Part shown: one piece after another, positions 7,423 to 15,967 of the stretch | Layout: every line of letters starts with the position of its first letter | Position numbering within the stretch: position 1 is the stretch's first letter | NCBI GenBank assembly: GCA_017412115.1 | Contig: JAFPYR010000053.1 | Span: 126,815-167,895, forward strand | Source of the DNA: Bacteroidales bacterium | GTDB taxonomy: Bacteria; Bacteroidota; Bacteroidia; Bacteroidales; UBA3824 | Direction of reading: 5' to 3' | Length of the DNA: 41,081 nt | Notes under the pieces: model-generated | The model's database searches: none | What the model was told of the DNA's origin: nothing | What the model saw: only the letters and a program-made list of their open reading frames with translations | Program-made: the position numbers and the translations under genes

Positions 7423-8520
7423 TTATTCGTCATATTCCACAGGCTGACAATAATATCGCTCTATCAAAATATTAGAATACCGATGACAATTATTAATATA
7501 TTGTTCAAAAAGTTCATAACCCGTGTCAATATGAAAATCTGTATCTTTGATACAAGATGTCGTAATCTCAACGTAACTATCCTCTATAGTAAAAGCCATT
7601 CGCGGCAAACGGTAATTCTGACGCAACATAAACTCGTAAACCTTGTCAATGCCGGAGGTCGGAATTTTGCAAAGCACACAATTAGCCGTTACATAACCGC
7701 TGTCGGATTTGTAAATAATCGAAATTTTAAGATTGTCATCTTCGATAAGCCAAGCATCTTTGCCTTCTCTGACAATGCTGAGATTATATCCCATTTTTTC
7801 GATAATTTCCTCAATTTTTTTGCTGACAGGTCCGGGAATGTAAAGTTTTCCGCTAAAATCCTCTTTGTCCATTTTGATTCCGCAAAAAGGACAATATCCG
7901 TTATGAAGAAGTTTTTCGGTAACAATATTCGTACAAGAATTACACCTTACAGCATATACGGAGCCCGCTTTTTTGAAATCCTCCAATGCTTTTTTCAGAT
8001 ACGAAAAATGCAGGGCAAAACCCAAATTCTGACCGTTAGCCAAAATAAAAGTATTAACGCCGATAACAAGTCCGTCCGTTGTTAAAAGCGGTCCGCCGGA
8101 ATTTCCGGGATTGATTGCCGCATCGGTCTGAATATAATTAAGACCGTTCATACGTCTTGAGGCTTTGGAGATAATGCCTTGAGTATTAGTATATTTTAAT
8201 CCCAACGGATGACCTACCGCCAAAATCGGGTCGCCGTCCGAAATTTTATAACCGTCAAAAGCCAGCTGAAGACTTCCGATTGCAACATTATCCGGCATTT
8301 CAACAAAAGCAAGGTCGTAAAGAGGGTCGGCGTAAAGGACTTTTGCAATCCGCTTTTTGAAATTTTCCGAAACCAAAACAACTTGTCTGCACCCTTGAAT
8401 AACATGACGGTTTGTAACAATCAGAGAATAATCTCCCAACAAAAAACCCGTTCCCATGCCCCAAGGCGTTATAATTCTGACAATTGCGTTTTCCGCTAAT
8501 ATAGATGTATTTAAAGCCAT
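7423..8520 (-). CDS. Cytoplasmic trypsin-like serine protease with zinc ribbon and CesT/YbjN-like domain
   Basis: Residues 1-185 form a trypsin/HtrA-type protease domain with the full triad: H39 (TNRHVI), D69 (YDLAFVEM) and S141 (NPGNSGGPL). There is no signal peptide or membrane helix and no PDZ domain, so it should act in the cytoplasm, unlike HtrA/DegP. A four-cysteine zinc ribbon follows (C193, C196, C210, C213; CNSC...CPFCG). The last 130 residues look like a YbjN/CesT-type alpha/beta module: a helix, three strands, then 'YEFMLRQNYRLPRMAFTIED' and a helix. The ATG is 3 bp after the stop of the upstream gene, which carries a similar module, so the two are likely co-translated partners. 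The substrate is unknown. Confidence 0.85.
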   Translation of the reverse strand: MALNTSILAENAIVRIITPWGMGTGFLLGDYSLIVTNRHVIQGCRQVVLVSENFKKRIAKVLYADPLYDLAFVEMPDNVAIGSLQLAFDGYKISDGDPILAVGHPLGLKYTNTQGIISKASRRMNGLNYIQTDAAINPGNSGGPLLTTDGLVIGVNTFILANGQNLGFALHFSYLKKALEDFKKAGSVYAVRCNSCTNIVTEKLLHNGYCPFCGIKMDKEDFSGKLYIPGPVSKKIEEIIEKMGYNLSIVREGKDAWLIEDDNLKISIIYKSDSGYVTANCVLCKIPTSGIDKVYEFMLRQNYRLPRMAFTIEDSYVEITTSCIKDTDFHIDTGYELFEQYINNCHRYSNILIERYYCQPVEYDE

Positions 8521-8523
8521 GAT

Positions 8524-9858
8524 TTAATCCGTAATTTGTAAATTTTTAAACTCAAACAAAAACGTATACGCAAAATCCGTCGGTGAAGAAAAATCAACAT
8601 GAGAAATATTAAACTCAAACAAAGGATAAGTTTCAGCATATTTTTTGTTAATTTTATCAATAGCCAACATAATGCCTTTAGTATCAAAAGGTTCTTTAGA
8701 GGCCTCGTCATAATAAACCTCCTTAAAACCAAGAGCGGTAAAATATTCAGGATTAAGAGTTTTCCAAAATATCAACAGAAGTTCCATAGCCGGAGCTGCC
8801 ATTCCCTGACGGTACAGATGATAACCCACAATGTATTCGCACATCGGAATTACCAAAGAATCTTTTCTCAATTCGATACATTTTACGGGCAATTGCAAAA
8901 GTGTTGAAAAAGATTCAGCCGTTTCGTTAAAAGTTCTATATTCCAACTCCGGGAAAACGCAGTAAGTTTTATAAAGCGATTTTTCGATTTCTAAATCAGA
9001 ATAAGCGGCAATTTTTTTCAATGCTTCCTGCATTTTGTAATTAACCTCCGAAAAATTATCCTCTTCGGGCGAATACTCCATGTAAATATCCAAAATATCT
9101 CTAAACTGATTCAAAAGGATTCCCTCCGGCGAAATCAGATAAAGGATTTTGAATACACAACTCAAAACGATGTATGATTTTTGCGATTCGCTTTCTATCT
9201 CCTCCAAAAGCGAAAAACATTCGGCAATCCATGAGCGTAAAAATTCGATTTTAGCTTTCAGCTCGCGGGATTTCAGCGGAATTATATTTTCGTAATCCAC
9301 TGGAACAATTTCTTCAAACTCGTTTTCCAACAACTGATCGCAACTATCGGCAGTAATGGCAATCTCTGAAAGCATATCCGAAAAAGCTTGTGGCGAAAGG
9401 TCTTTGATAGGACAACGCTGACGGATAACGATAGAATTGCCTTTGACAGCAAATTTAGAATATGCAAACTGACAATTACGGTTCAATAAAAACCTCATCA
9501 AAGCAACGTTAAGCCCCGTAAACTCGGCGACAACACTTTCGGCTGTAACCTCTTTGTCCCCGATTGTTCCGCAAACCACTTTTGAGCCTTGCAAAAGTTT
9601 GAAGTCCAATTCGCTACTATCCTCGCTGACAGAAAGCAAAACGGCAGGTCCGCCCAAAAGCAACAAATAATTGAAAAACACAACATACGCATCAAGACAA
9701 TTGCCGGCCTTGTACAAATCCTCCGCCGTTGTCCTGAGTTCGTAAAGTTCGTCCGTTTCGGTAGGCTCTGCAAACCGCCCGAATTTTATGTTTGAAAGGC
9801 TGTTCAAAGACTTGCTCCTGCCTTTCATATTGTTAAAAATCTTTTCTACAAAACTCAT
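8524..9858 (-). CDS. Hypothetical protein with CesT/YbjN-like N-terminal module, partner of the protease
   Basis: A 444-residue soluble protein without a signal peptide. Around residues 40-195 the pattern (strands 'AVLLSVSED', 'KVVCGTIGD', then 'LMRFLLNRNCQFAYSKFAVKGNSIVIRQR' and a long helix 'LSPQAFSDMLSEIAITADSCDQLL') resembles YbjN/type III-chaperone-like domains. The C-terminus of the neighbouring protease shows the same pattern. The rest is mostly alpha-helical with acidic stretches and no motif I recognise. It is third of four genes in a leftward operon: 5 bp after the flavin reductase, 3 bp before the protease. A regulatory or substrate-presenting role for the protease is inferred only from linkage and the shared module. 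Confidence 0.7.
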   Translation of the reverse strand: MSFVEKIFNNMKGRSKSLNSLSNIKFGRFAEPTETDELYELRTTAEDLYKAGNCLDAYVVFFNYLLLLGGPAVLLSVSEDSSELDFKLLQGSKVVCGTIGDKEVTAESVVAEFTGLNVALMRFLLNRNCQFAYSKFAVKGNSIVIRQRCPIKDLSPQAFSDMLSEIAITADSCDQLLENEFEEIVPVDYENIIPLKSRELKAKIEFLRSWIAECFSLLEEIESESQKSYIVLSCVFKILYLISPEGILLNQFRDILDIYMEYSPEEDNFSEVNYKMQEALKKIAAYSDLEIEKSLYKTYCVFPELEYRTFNETAESFSTLLQLPVKCIELRKDSLVIPMCEYIVGYHLYRQGMAAPAMELLLIFWKTLNPEYFTALGFKEVYYDEASKEPFDTKGIMLAIDKINKKYAETYPLFEFNISHVDFSSPTDFAYTFLFEFKNLQITD

Positions 9859-9863
9859 AGTTG

Positions 9864-10430
9864 TTATTTATTTTTTTTGACCGTAAAACCATATTTCCCG
9901 AGTTTTGCCCCGAGAGCATAATATTCACCGTGAGAATAAGCCGCCAAAGATGCTTTTTGCATATCCAAAGCACCGGTTTTCTTATCAATAAGTTCTTCAT
10001 TGACACTAACGGAATCAACTCTCGACAAAAACATATCATGACTTCCAAGTTCAATAATTTTAACTACGGAACACTCAATATTAAGCGGACTTTCTTTTAT
10101 GATAGGACAATCGGAAGTTTGTGCTTTTTCGGGAGTTAAATTCATTTTTGCAAATTTATCATAATCTCTTCCCGACCTTACTCCGCACCAATCAGAGGCT
10201 TTAACAAGGTCTTCGGTTACGAGATTAATTACAAATTTGCCGTCGTTTTTGATAATGTCATAAGAGAACCGCTCTTTTCTTATCGAAATCGAAACCATAG
10301 AGGGTTTTGAACATACCGTACCCGCCCATGCCACAGTTATGATATTAGTTTTGGCGTTAATATTGCCGCAACTTACCATCACCACCGGCACAGGATTTAA
10401 TATCGAACAAGGAGGCCAAATTTTTTTCAT
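9864..10430 (-). CDS. Flavin reductase-like (FMN-binding split-barrel) protein
   Basis: A 188-residue member of the flavoredoxin/flavin reductase family. The family pattern is visible: N-terminal 'PVPVVMVSCG', 'NIITVAWAGTVCSKPSMVSISI' and 'FVINLVTEDLV...SDWCGVRSGRDYDKF'. These form the split beta-barrel that binds FMN; relatives reduce flavins or act as small electron-transfer flavoproteins. The size is normal. It lies 24 bp after the FAD-dependent dehydrogenase, so the two flavoproteins are probably expressed together. The physiological electron acceptor cannot be read from the sequence. Confidence 0.88.
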   Translation of the reverse strand: MKKIWPPCSILNPVPVVMVSCGNINAKTNIITVAWAGTVCSKPSMVSISIRKERFSYDIIKNDGKFVINLVTEDLVKASDWCGVRSGRDYDKFAKMNLTPEKAQTSDCPIIKESPLNIECSVVKIIELGSHDMFLSRVDSVSVNEELIDKKTGALDMQKASLAAYSHGEYYALGAKLGKYGFTVKKNK

Positions 10431-10454
10431 TTTTTTTCTATTTTTTCATTTTTA

Positions 10455-12011
10455 TTATTTCAGTCCTAAATATCTTGCTGCCGCCTCTGAAGCTTTTTCG
10501 CCGTCCATTGCCGAAGAAACTATTCCGCCGGCATAACCGGCACCTTCACCGCAAGGATAAAGATTTTCAACACCGGGGACATTCCACAACAAAGCGTCCC
10601 TTACAATTCTTACCGGTGAAGATGTTCTGGTTTCGGCTGCAATAATTTGAGCCTCATCAGTTACAAAACCTTTCATGCGTTTGCCGAAATCTTGAAAACC
10701 TTTTCTCAAACGGTTTGAAATAAATTCCGGCAACCAAAAATGAACGGGAGAATTAACAATTCCCGGAACGTATGAGGTTTCAATCAGCGAAGAAGAAATT
10801 TTTCCGCTAATAAAATCCGTTAATCTTTGAGCCGGAGCTTTTTGAGAGCTGCCACCGTTAATAAAACACTGCCTTTCGACCTCCGCCTGATATTTCAAAC
10901 CGCAAAGCGGATTACCCGTTTCAAAACCGGGAATATCCTCCTGACGGATTTCAACTACGATGCCCGCATTCGACCAATAATTTTGTCTTAACGAACCCGA
11001 CATTCCGTTTACGAGATTTCTTCCGTTTACAGTTGCCGAAGGAACGATTTGTCCGCCCGGACACATACAAAACGAATAAACACCGCGGTTTTCAACTTGA
11101 GTTACAAGACTGTAAGTTGCAGCGGGAAGGTATTCGGAAGTTTTACCGTGATAAAAAATACCGTCAATCAATTCTCTCGGATGCTCGACTCTCACACCCA
11201 TTGCAAAACCCTTTGCTTGAAGTTCTATATTGTGTTTTAACAGCATTTCGTAAACATCCTCCGCGCTGTGTCCCGTTGCAAGAATAACCGCTTGAACAGG
11301 AAATTCCCTTTGGTCAGAGGTTATAACGGAATTTACTTTAGAGGCCGAAATATTAAAATCGTCAATCCTCATTGAAAAATGAACTTCGCCGCCTGAGGCT
11401 AAAATTTTTTCTCTCATCGAAGAAACAATACCCGGTAATTTGTCGGAGCCGATATGCGGTTTTGATTCGTAAAGAATGTCAGGAGAAGCCCCGTTAAGGC
11501 AAAAAATCTCCAAAATTCTTTTAATATCACCGCGTTTGTTGCTGCGGGTATGAAGTTTTCCGTCCGAAAACGTTCCTGCTCCGCCTTCACCGTAACAATA
11601 ATTGGACTCCGGGTCCAAAATTTGTTTGGTGTTTAATGCTGCAACATCACGTCTGCGTTGAGAAACATTTTTGCCGCGTTCAAAAACAATAGGCCTCAAA
11701 CCGAGCTCTATTAACCTCAATGCCGCAAAAAGTCCCGCCGGCCCCGCTCCTATCACAGCAACCGAAGGCTTATCAGAAACATCTTTGTAAACATATTTCA
11801 GAGAAAAATCCTCACATTTTTCTCCGTCAGCATACAAGCCGAGTTTCAGATTAACCAAAATATCACGACCGCGGGCATCGATTGATTTTTTCAAAATCTG
11901 CCAATCGGAAACCCTCTGAAAATCTAATCCGGCAACCGCAGCCGCTCTTTTTATGTAAAAATCCCTGTCAGAAGCCTCTTTCGGCGTTAAGACAAGATCA
12001 ACCTCTATCAT
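10455..12011 (-). CDS. FAD-dependent dehydrogenase (COG2509-type)
   Basis: A 518-residue flavoprotein of the 'uncharacterised FAD-dependent dehydrogenase' family. After an N-terminal domain of about 80 residues, the Rossmann FAD motif appears at about 84-112 (VAVIGAGPAGLFAALRL followed by the acidic-end IVFERG). 'NYCYGEGGAGTFSDGKLHTR' lies near 140-155, 'VILATGHSAEDV' near 240, and the C-terminal flavin-binding signature 'LYPCGEGAGYAGGIVSSA' near 485-505. The family is widespread but its substrate is not established. It is the first gene of a leftward operon with the flavin reductase, the CesT/YbjN-like protein and the protease. Its start lies just downstream of the terminator hairpin of the actin-like gene; I see no consensus promoter. 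Confidence 0.9.
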   Translation of the reverse strand: MIEVDLVLTPKEASDRDFYIKRAAAVAGLDFQRVSDWQILKKSIDARGRDILVNLKLGLYADGEKCEDFSLKYVYKDVSDKPSVAVIGAGPAGLFAALRLIELGLRPIVFERGKNVSQRRRDVAALNTKQILDPESNYCYGEGGAGTFSDGKLHTRSNKRGDIKRILEIFCLNGASPDILYESKPHIGSDKLPGIVSSMREKILASGGEVHFSMRIDDFNISASKVNSVITSDQREFPVQAVILATGHSAEDVYEMLLKHNIELQAKGFAMGVRVEHPRELIDGIFYHGKTSEYLPAATYSLVTQVENRGVYSFCMCPGGQIVPSATVNGRNLVNGMSGSLRQNYWSNAGIVVEIRQEDIPGFETGNPLCGLKYQAEVERQCFINGGSSQKAPAQRLTDFISGKISSSLIETSYVPGIVNSPVHFWLPEFISNRLRKGFQDFGKRMKGFVTDEAQIIAAETRTSSPVRIVRDALLWNVPGVENLYPCGEGAGYAGGIVSSAMDGEKASEAAARYLGLK

Positions 12012-12025
12012 ATAACTGATTAATA

Positions 12026-12072
12026 TAAAAAAACACGTTGTCTGAAATGTTTTTCACTCCATAACAACGTGT
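12026..12072 (-). terminator. Intrinsic terminator of the actin-like gene
   Basis: A perfect 9-bp stem, ACACGTTGT (12033-12041) with ACAACGTGT (12064-12072), is followed on the minus strand by a T run (complement of the A run 12027-12033). It lies 54 bp after the stop of the 12126-13175 gene. Confidence 0.75.
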
Positions 12073-12125
12073 GAAATTATAAAACCCACAAAACTTTAAA
12101 ATTTGTTTTTGCTAAGTATTCCGGT

Positions 12126-13175
12126 TTATTTAAATTTCAAATCCACCGATTCCACATCTACATTATCGTACTGCGTAATAACAGTGCCTGAATTTCCGAT
12201 ATCAATTCCGACAGCAGAATCCGTGTCGCCGCCGTTTGCCTGAACCGAATGTATGCAATAACCGGTAGAGGTCAATGTCAAAGGATTAGAAACAACCTCA
12301 ACATTAAGTATATCCTCAAACTCTTTATAAAAATTCTCAACTAATTCCATATACAACGCACCGCCGCCCGTAATGTACATTTTGTCTGCTTTTGCGAAGT
12401 CGGCGTCGCTGAAAACACGGCGCAAATTAGGAGAAATAACATCTTTGTAATACATATTCAAGACATTACGTCTGATGTCAAGAATGTCGATTTTGGAACG
12501 GTTCAATACGATGAAATTATTCATAAAAGCCTGTTCCATTTGTTTTTCGTTTTTAAGACCGAGACTGTACTGACGGCCTAACTCCCTTGTAAACAAATCA
12601 ATAGCATATTGCAAGCCGTTGATACTTACAGCAGTACGCTGAACGATACCGTTTTCAGTACTCAAAGCAGCCTCACAAGTGCCGTAACCGAGACTTATAA
12701 CAAAAAAATTACCTTTTGCCTTGGTTTCGCCTTTACGCAAAGCAATTACGTTTCCCATCATCTCCGGCAAAATCTCAACCGAAACAACATCAACATTCAT
12801 CTCAGCCCTGCCTTTTGAAGAAAACGTTGACATATCAAAATCGATTTTGTGCGTCTTTTGCAAAAGATCCAACGCAACAGATTTGTTCACCTGAAAAGTA
12901 CTGAAGGGAAAACCCGTAGTTACGAACAAAGGTCTGTTGTTTTTGTAAGAGGCCAACAACAACGCCGCCTGAAACAAAATCTGATAATCAATCTCCGTAG
13001 GAGCAGCATTAACGGTGCGGTGAGGCGACAACCCTTCTGAAAGTGCCAAATTACCGACAACATACGGAACATCGTCAATGTAAAGGCGCAAACCGTTGAT
13101 CAAATCCTGCGAAACCATTGATAAGTTCGAGTTATTATGCTCGAACACACTCGGTATACTGATACTATTTCTCAT
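12126..13175 (-). CDS. Actin/ParM-like ATPase with circularly permuted motif order
   Basis: A 349-residue protein of the bacterial actin/ParM type. The phosphate-2 loop is V159-ISLGYGT-166. The catalytic-Glu region is 'ILPEMMGNVIAL' (E138) and the adenosine motif is 'MYITGGGALYMELV' (G270-G272). In normal actin-like proteins the phosphate-1 hairpin ('xGIDIGNGxTK') is at the N-terminus. Here the N-terminus begins directly with the segment that normally follows it ('SISIPSVF' and then 'DDVPYVVGNLAL'). A clear phosphate-1 motif, 'AVGIDIGNSGTVI' (residues 321-333), lies at the extreme C-terminus after a Gly/Asp linker. An in-frame stop 8 codons upstream rules out a missed N-terminal motif. S161 replaces the usual metal-coordinating Asp of phosphate 2. 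The gene has its own promoter and terminator and no ParR-like neighbour. Filament formation is likely by family; the cellular role is unknown. Confidence 0.8.
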   Translation of the reverse strand: MRNSISIPSVFEHNNSNLSMVSQDLINGLRLYIDDVPYVVGNLALSEGLSPHRTVNAAPTEIDYQILFQAALLLASYKNNRPLFVTTGFPFSTFQVNKSVALDLLQKTHKIDFDMSTFSSKGRAEMNVDVVSVEILPEMMGNVIALRKGETKAKGNFFVISLGYGTCEAALSTENGIVQRTAVSINGLQYAIDLFTRELGRQYSLGLKNEKQMEQAFMNNFIVLNRSKIDILDIRRNVLNMYYKDVISPNLRRVFSDADFAKADKMYITGGGALYMELVENFYKEFEDILNVEVVSNPLTLTSTGYCIHSVQANGGDTDSAVGIDIGNSGTVITQYDNVDVESVDLKFK

Positions 13176-13325
13176 ATTTTTATAAAACTTTTTTATTTAC
13201 GTATTTCTCCGGCTTCAAACTTCTTTTTCCTTTAATAAAAAACAACCATCACGGTGCCGTTTCTCTCCTAATTTTTTTAAGAATGAAAAACGAAAAGCAG
13301 AATCCCATTATCCGGAAAAATTTTT

Positions 13326-13356
13326 CAAATTTAGAGAATATTTTTCAATTAACAAA
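13326..13356 (-). promoter_or_regulatory. Bacteroidota-type promoter of the actin-like gene
   Basis: Minus-strand TTTG (13353-13356), 19 bp, TAAATTTG (13326-13333), both perfect. It implies a 5' leader of about 140 bases before the ATG at 13175; I see no known riboswitch in that leader. Confidence 0.65.
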
Positions 13357-13436
13357 AATAAAGCCGAAAAATTTCCCTAAAAATTTTTAATATAAAAAAA
13401 TATGCTTTTTTATTCGTTTTTATCTAAGTTTTTTCA

Positions 13437-13444
13437 TAACTTTG
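13437..13444 (+). promoter_or_regulatory. -7 element of the TPR-WD40 gene
   Basis: TAACTTTG is a perfect match to TAnnTTTG, 24 bp before the ATG at 13469. The -33 region is only T-rich. Together with the promoter at 13326-13356 it makes this a divergent promoter region. Confidence 0.5.
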
Positions 13445-13468
13445 CCGTTAAAAATTTTGATATAAGAT

Positions 13469-15868
13469 ATGATAAACATTAGACACAAATATCCGTTAAT
13501 ATCAATACCGGAAAAGATTGCAAATGCCTGCAACAGTCTGATTCCTATAACATTATCAACACAAGAGCCCGAATTGGAGATAAAAGAAGCGATAAAGCCG
13601 AAGTATCAAGCCGCTATTTCGCTCGCCATTGTATTCGTGCTTATTTTGTTTTATTTGATTCCTTCTATACCGTCAAATAATGTAATTACGGCATTTTTAA
13701 TTGTACTTTTAGGTGTTGCCGCAGGGTTTACTATTATCGAAATAACAAATAATAAAACCTTAGAGTACATAAACTGCCTTGAAAAACGCCGTCATAGTAT
13801 GGTATTAGACGGATACATCGACGATTTAAGAGAAGTAAAAAACATCGAAAACAAAAATGCCGATGCAAAAACCGTAAATGCTTTCAGAAAGGAAAAAGTT
13901 AAAAAAATACTCAAAAGCATTGAAACGGAAAGTTTCCCTTTAGCGGAAAAGAAAAAAATTGAATATCAAGACTTTTACGAAAAACTTAAAACCTTTTTCC
14001 CCGAAGAACTCGAATACAACCGTTTTATAAAAAGCGGTGATAACGGTATGGAAATAATTCCTAATTTCATATTAAATTTTACAAAAAGTAACCTTAACAT
14101 TGCAATTTTTGTAGATGTTCCGTACTCTTTGGAAACTCGTGAAATCAAGGATTATTTTGACATAAACGACAGCGGAAAACTTATCTGCTGGTTCGATAAA
14201 GAAAACTCTCAACTAAATTCAGCGAATTGGATTGCCGTTCGTTTTGCGGAGATTCAAGCCGTTGAAAACCCCGAATCTTGCTGCAAAACAATAGCCGCTC
14301 TCGTGGAAAAAATCACGGGAAGCGATTATTATTACAACCTTTTTGAAAATGTTCCAGAATTAGAGACCATTAATCTTTGGTCAAAAGAGCAATGCTTGTA
14401 TTATGCGGCTAATAATTACAGAGAAAATTATTTGCCCAAACCTAAAGCTGAAACTCCTCAACCCCAAGAAGAGGAAATTTCTCAAGAAGAAAAAGAGAGA
14501 ATCGCCGCTCAAAAAGAGAAAGAGGAAAAAGAAAAAGCCGCAGAGGAACTTTTCCTAAAAGCGGAAGATTTGCACAAAGAAAACAAATGGGAAGATTTGT
14601 TGGATTGTTGCAACAAGATTATCGAATTGAAACCGGATTTTCAAGCGGCATATTTGCACAGAAGTTCGGCTTTAGGCAATCTCGACCGTTTCGACGAGGC
14701 GGCAAAAGACTGCGAAAAAGCAATAGAACTCAATCCCGAAGATGCAAATGCCCATTACAATCTCGGTATCGCAAATCTGAAACTCAAACGAAATCAAGAG
14801 GCTATCAACAACCTCAACAATGCTATTTCGGCCGGTATCAGCAATCAAGGCGATATTTTTATGATGATTGCCAATACTTATTTGAAAATTTCTAACAGCG
14901 CAAAATACAGAGAATATTTGCAAAAAGCAGCAGAATTCAAAAATCCCGATGCTAAAAACATTCTCGAAAACATCAAAGAAAATATCAACAACAAAAACGT
15001 TACGACCAACATCAGCACTATCGGTGCTAAAACTGTCAGAATTTCGGACGGCATCACTGACATCGCTTTCTCACCAAATGACGATTTTCTTGCTGTTGCC
15101 TCAACCTCAAGAACGTTGAAAGTATTTTCAAAGGATTGGAAAACAGCTTTTGAAACCGAACTTTCGGCACTTTCTTTAGCTTTTAACGAAAAATTCCTCG
15201 CAGCCGGTTGTTTGGGCGTTATCAAAATTTTTAAGGCGGAAGATAATTTTTCGGTTGTCTCAGAAATCAATTTCTCTCTGGCCGGCATCAAAAAAATGTT
15301 TTTCCACCCCACAAAAGAAAATATGCTCTACGTTACGGACAATTTTCAAGTTTGGGAAATTCACATTTTCGCCAAAACAATCAACAAGGTTTTGAGCAAT
15401 TTCAAAATAACGGACGTTACCAAAGACCGACAAATGTTAATCGGAAAAGATTATTTCAACACGATAAAGATTTTCTCTTGCGAGAATATGCAAGAAAATT
15501 TCAGTCAAAAGTTGGATCAAGGCACTCAAGTAAAAGCCATGACAATAAACCAAGAACGCTCAAGGCTTATCATTGGCGACAAATCTGGAAAAATGAAAGT
15601 TTTCAATCCTTCAGGTCCGGCATTAATCGGCGATGCTGATTTTGAATCGGAAATCACCGACATCGAAATCGGAAACGGTTATTACGCCGTTATCACCAAC
15701 AACAGGAAACTGCATTTTATCAATACGCTCTCAGGGCAGAAAGGTAAGGAAATTCAACTTCAGAACTTGCCCAAACTAATGAAAATCAGCAACAAAAACA
15801 ATTTCTTAGCGTTAGGAAATTTCAATGGTAATTTGGATATTCTTCAAATCGAAGAAACCGACGCCTAA
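13469..15868 (+). CDS. Membrane-anchored protein with nuclease-like, TPR and WD40 domains
   Basis: A 799-residue multidomain protein. Two transmembrane helices (about 48-66 and 72-91) form a hairpin with both ends on the same side, presumably cytoplasmic. Residues about 180-285 resemble the restriction-endonuclease-like (Vsr/DUF559-type) domain often seen ahead of TPR/WD40 regions in this phylum: 'IAIFVDVPYSLETREI', then 'NWIAVRFAEIQAVENPESCCKTI'. A charged Glu/Lys linker (330-360) precedes about three to four TPRs (360-490; 'AAYLHRSSALGNLDRFDEAAKDCEKAIELNP' pattern). WD40-like repeats (515-795; 'ITDIAFSPNDDFLAVAS') complete it. Only one acidic residue (D215) of the nuclease core is obvious, so catalysis is doubtful. 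It is transcribed alone, divergently from the actin-like gene. Confidence 0.8.
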   Translation: MINIRHKYPLISIPEKIANACNSLIPITLSTQEPELEIKEAIKPKYQAAISLAIVFVLILFYLIPSIPSNNVITAFLIVLLGVAAGFTIIEITNNKTLEYINCLEKRRHSMVLDGYIDDLREVKNIENKNADAKTVNAFRKEKVKKILKSIETESFPLAEKKKIEYQDFYEKLKTFFPEELEYNRFIKSGDNGMEIIPNFILNFTKSNLNIAIFVDVPYSLETREIKDYFDINDSGKLICWFDKENSQLNSANWIAVRFAEIQAVENPESCCKTIAALVEKITGSDYYYNLFENVPELETINLWSKEQCLYYAANNYRENYLPKPKAETPQPQEEEISQEEKERIAAQKEKEEKEKAAEELFLKAEDLHKENKWEDLLDCCNKIIELKPDFQAAYLHRSSALGNLDRFDEAAKDCEKAIELNPEDANAHYNLGIANLKLKRNQEAINNLNNAISAGISNQGDIFMMIANTYLKISNSAKYREYLQKAAEFKNPDAKNILENIKENINNKNVTTNISTIGAKTVRISDGITDIAFSPNDDFLAVASTSRTLKVFSKDWKTAFETELSALSLAFNEKFLAAGCLGVIKIFKAEDNFSVVSEINFSLAGIKKMFFHPTKENMLYVTDNFQVWEIHIFAKTINKVLSNFKITDVTKDRQMLIGKDYFNTIKIFSCENMQENFSQKLDQGTQVKAMTINQERSRLIIGDKSGKMKVFNPSGPALIGDADFESEITDIEIGNGYYAVITNNRKLHFINTLSGQKGKEIQLQNLPKLMKISNKNNFLALGNFNGNLDILQIEETDA

Positions 15869-15890
15869 AAAAAAAGAAAAATAAGAAAAT

Positions 15891-15948
15891 AAGAAGGGAC
15901 GTTACTAAAAAAGAAAATCTTCTAAAAGTAACGTCCTCTTTTTTTCCT
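15891..15948. terminator. Bidirectional intrinsic terminator
   Basis: A perfect 10-bp stem, GGACGTTACT (15897-15906) with AGTAACGTCC (15927-15936). It is followed by a T tract on the plus strand and preceded by an A-rich tract that gives a T-rich tail on the minus strand. It separates two convergent genes and can serve both. Confidence 0.85.
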
Positions 15949-15967
15949 TATTTTTAAACACCACACA

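Noticed and set aside
12126..13175. The C-terminal IDIGNSG motif belonging to a separate overlapping gene or a frameshifted second copy
   Set aside because: It is in the same uninterrupted frame as the rest, is followed only 16 residues later by the stop, and a terminator hairpin follows at once.
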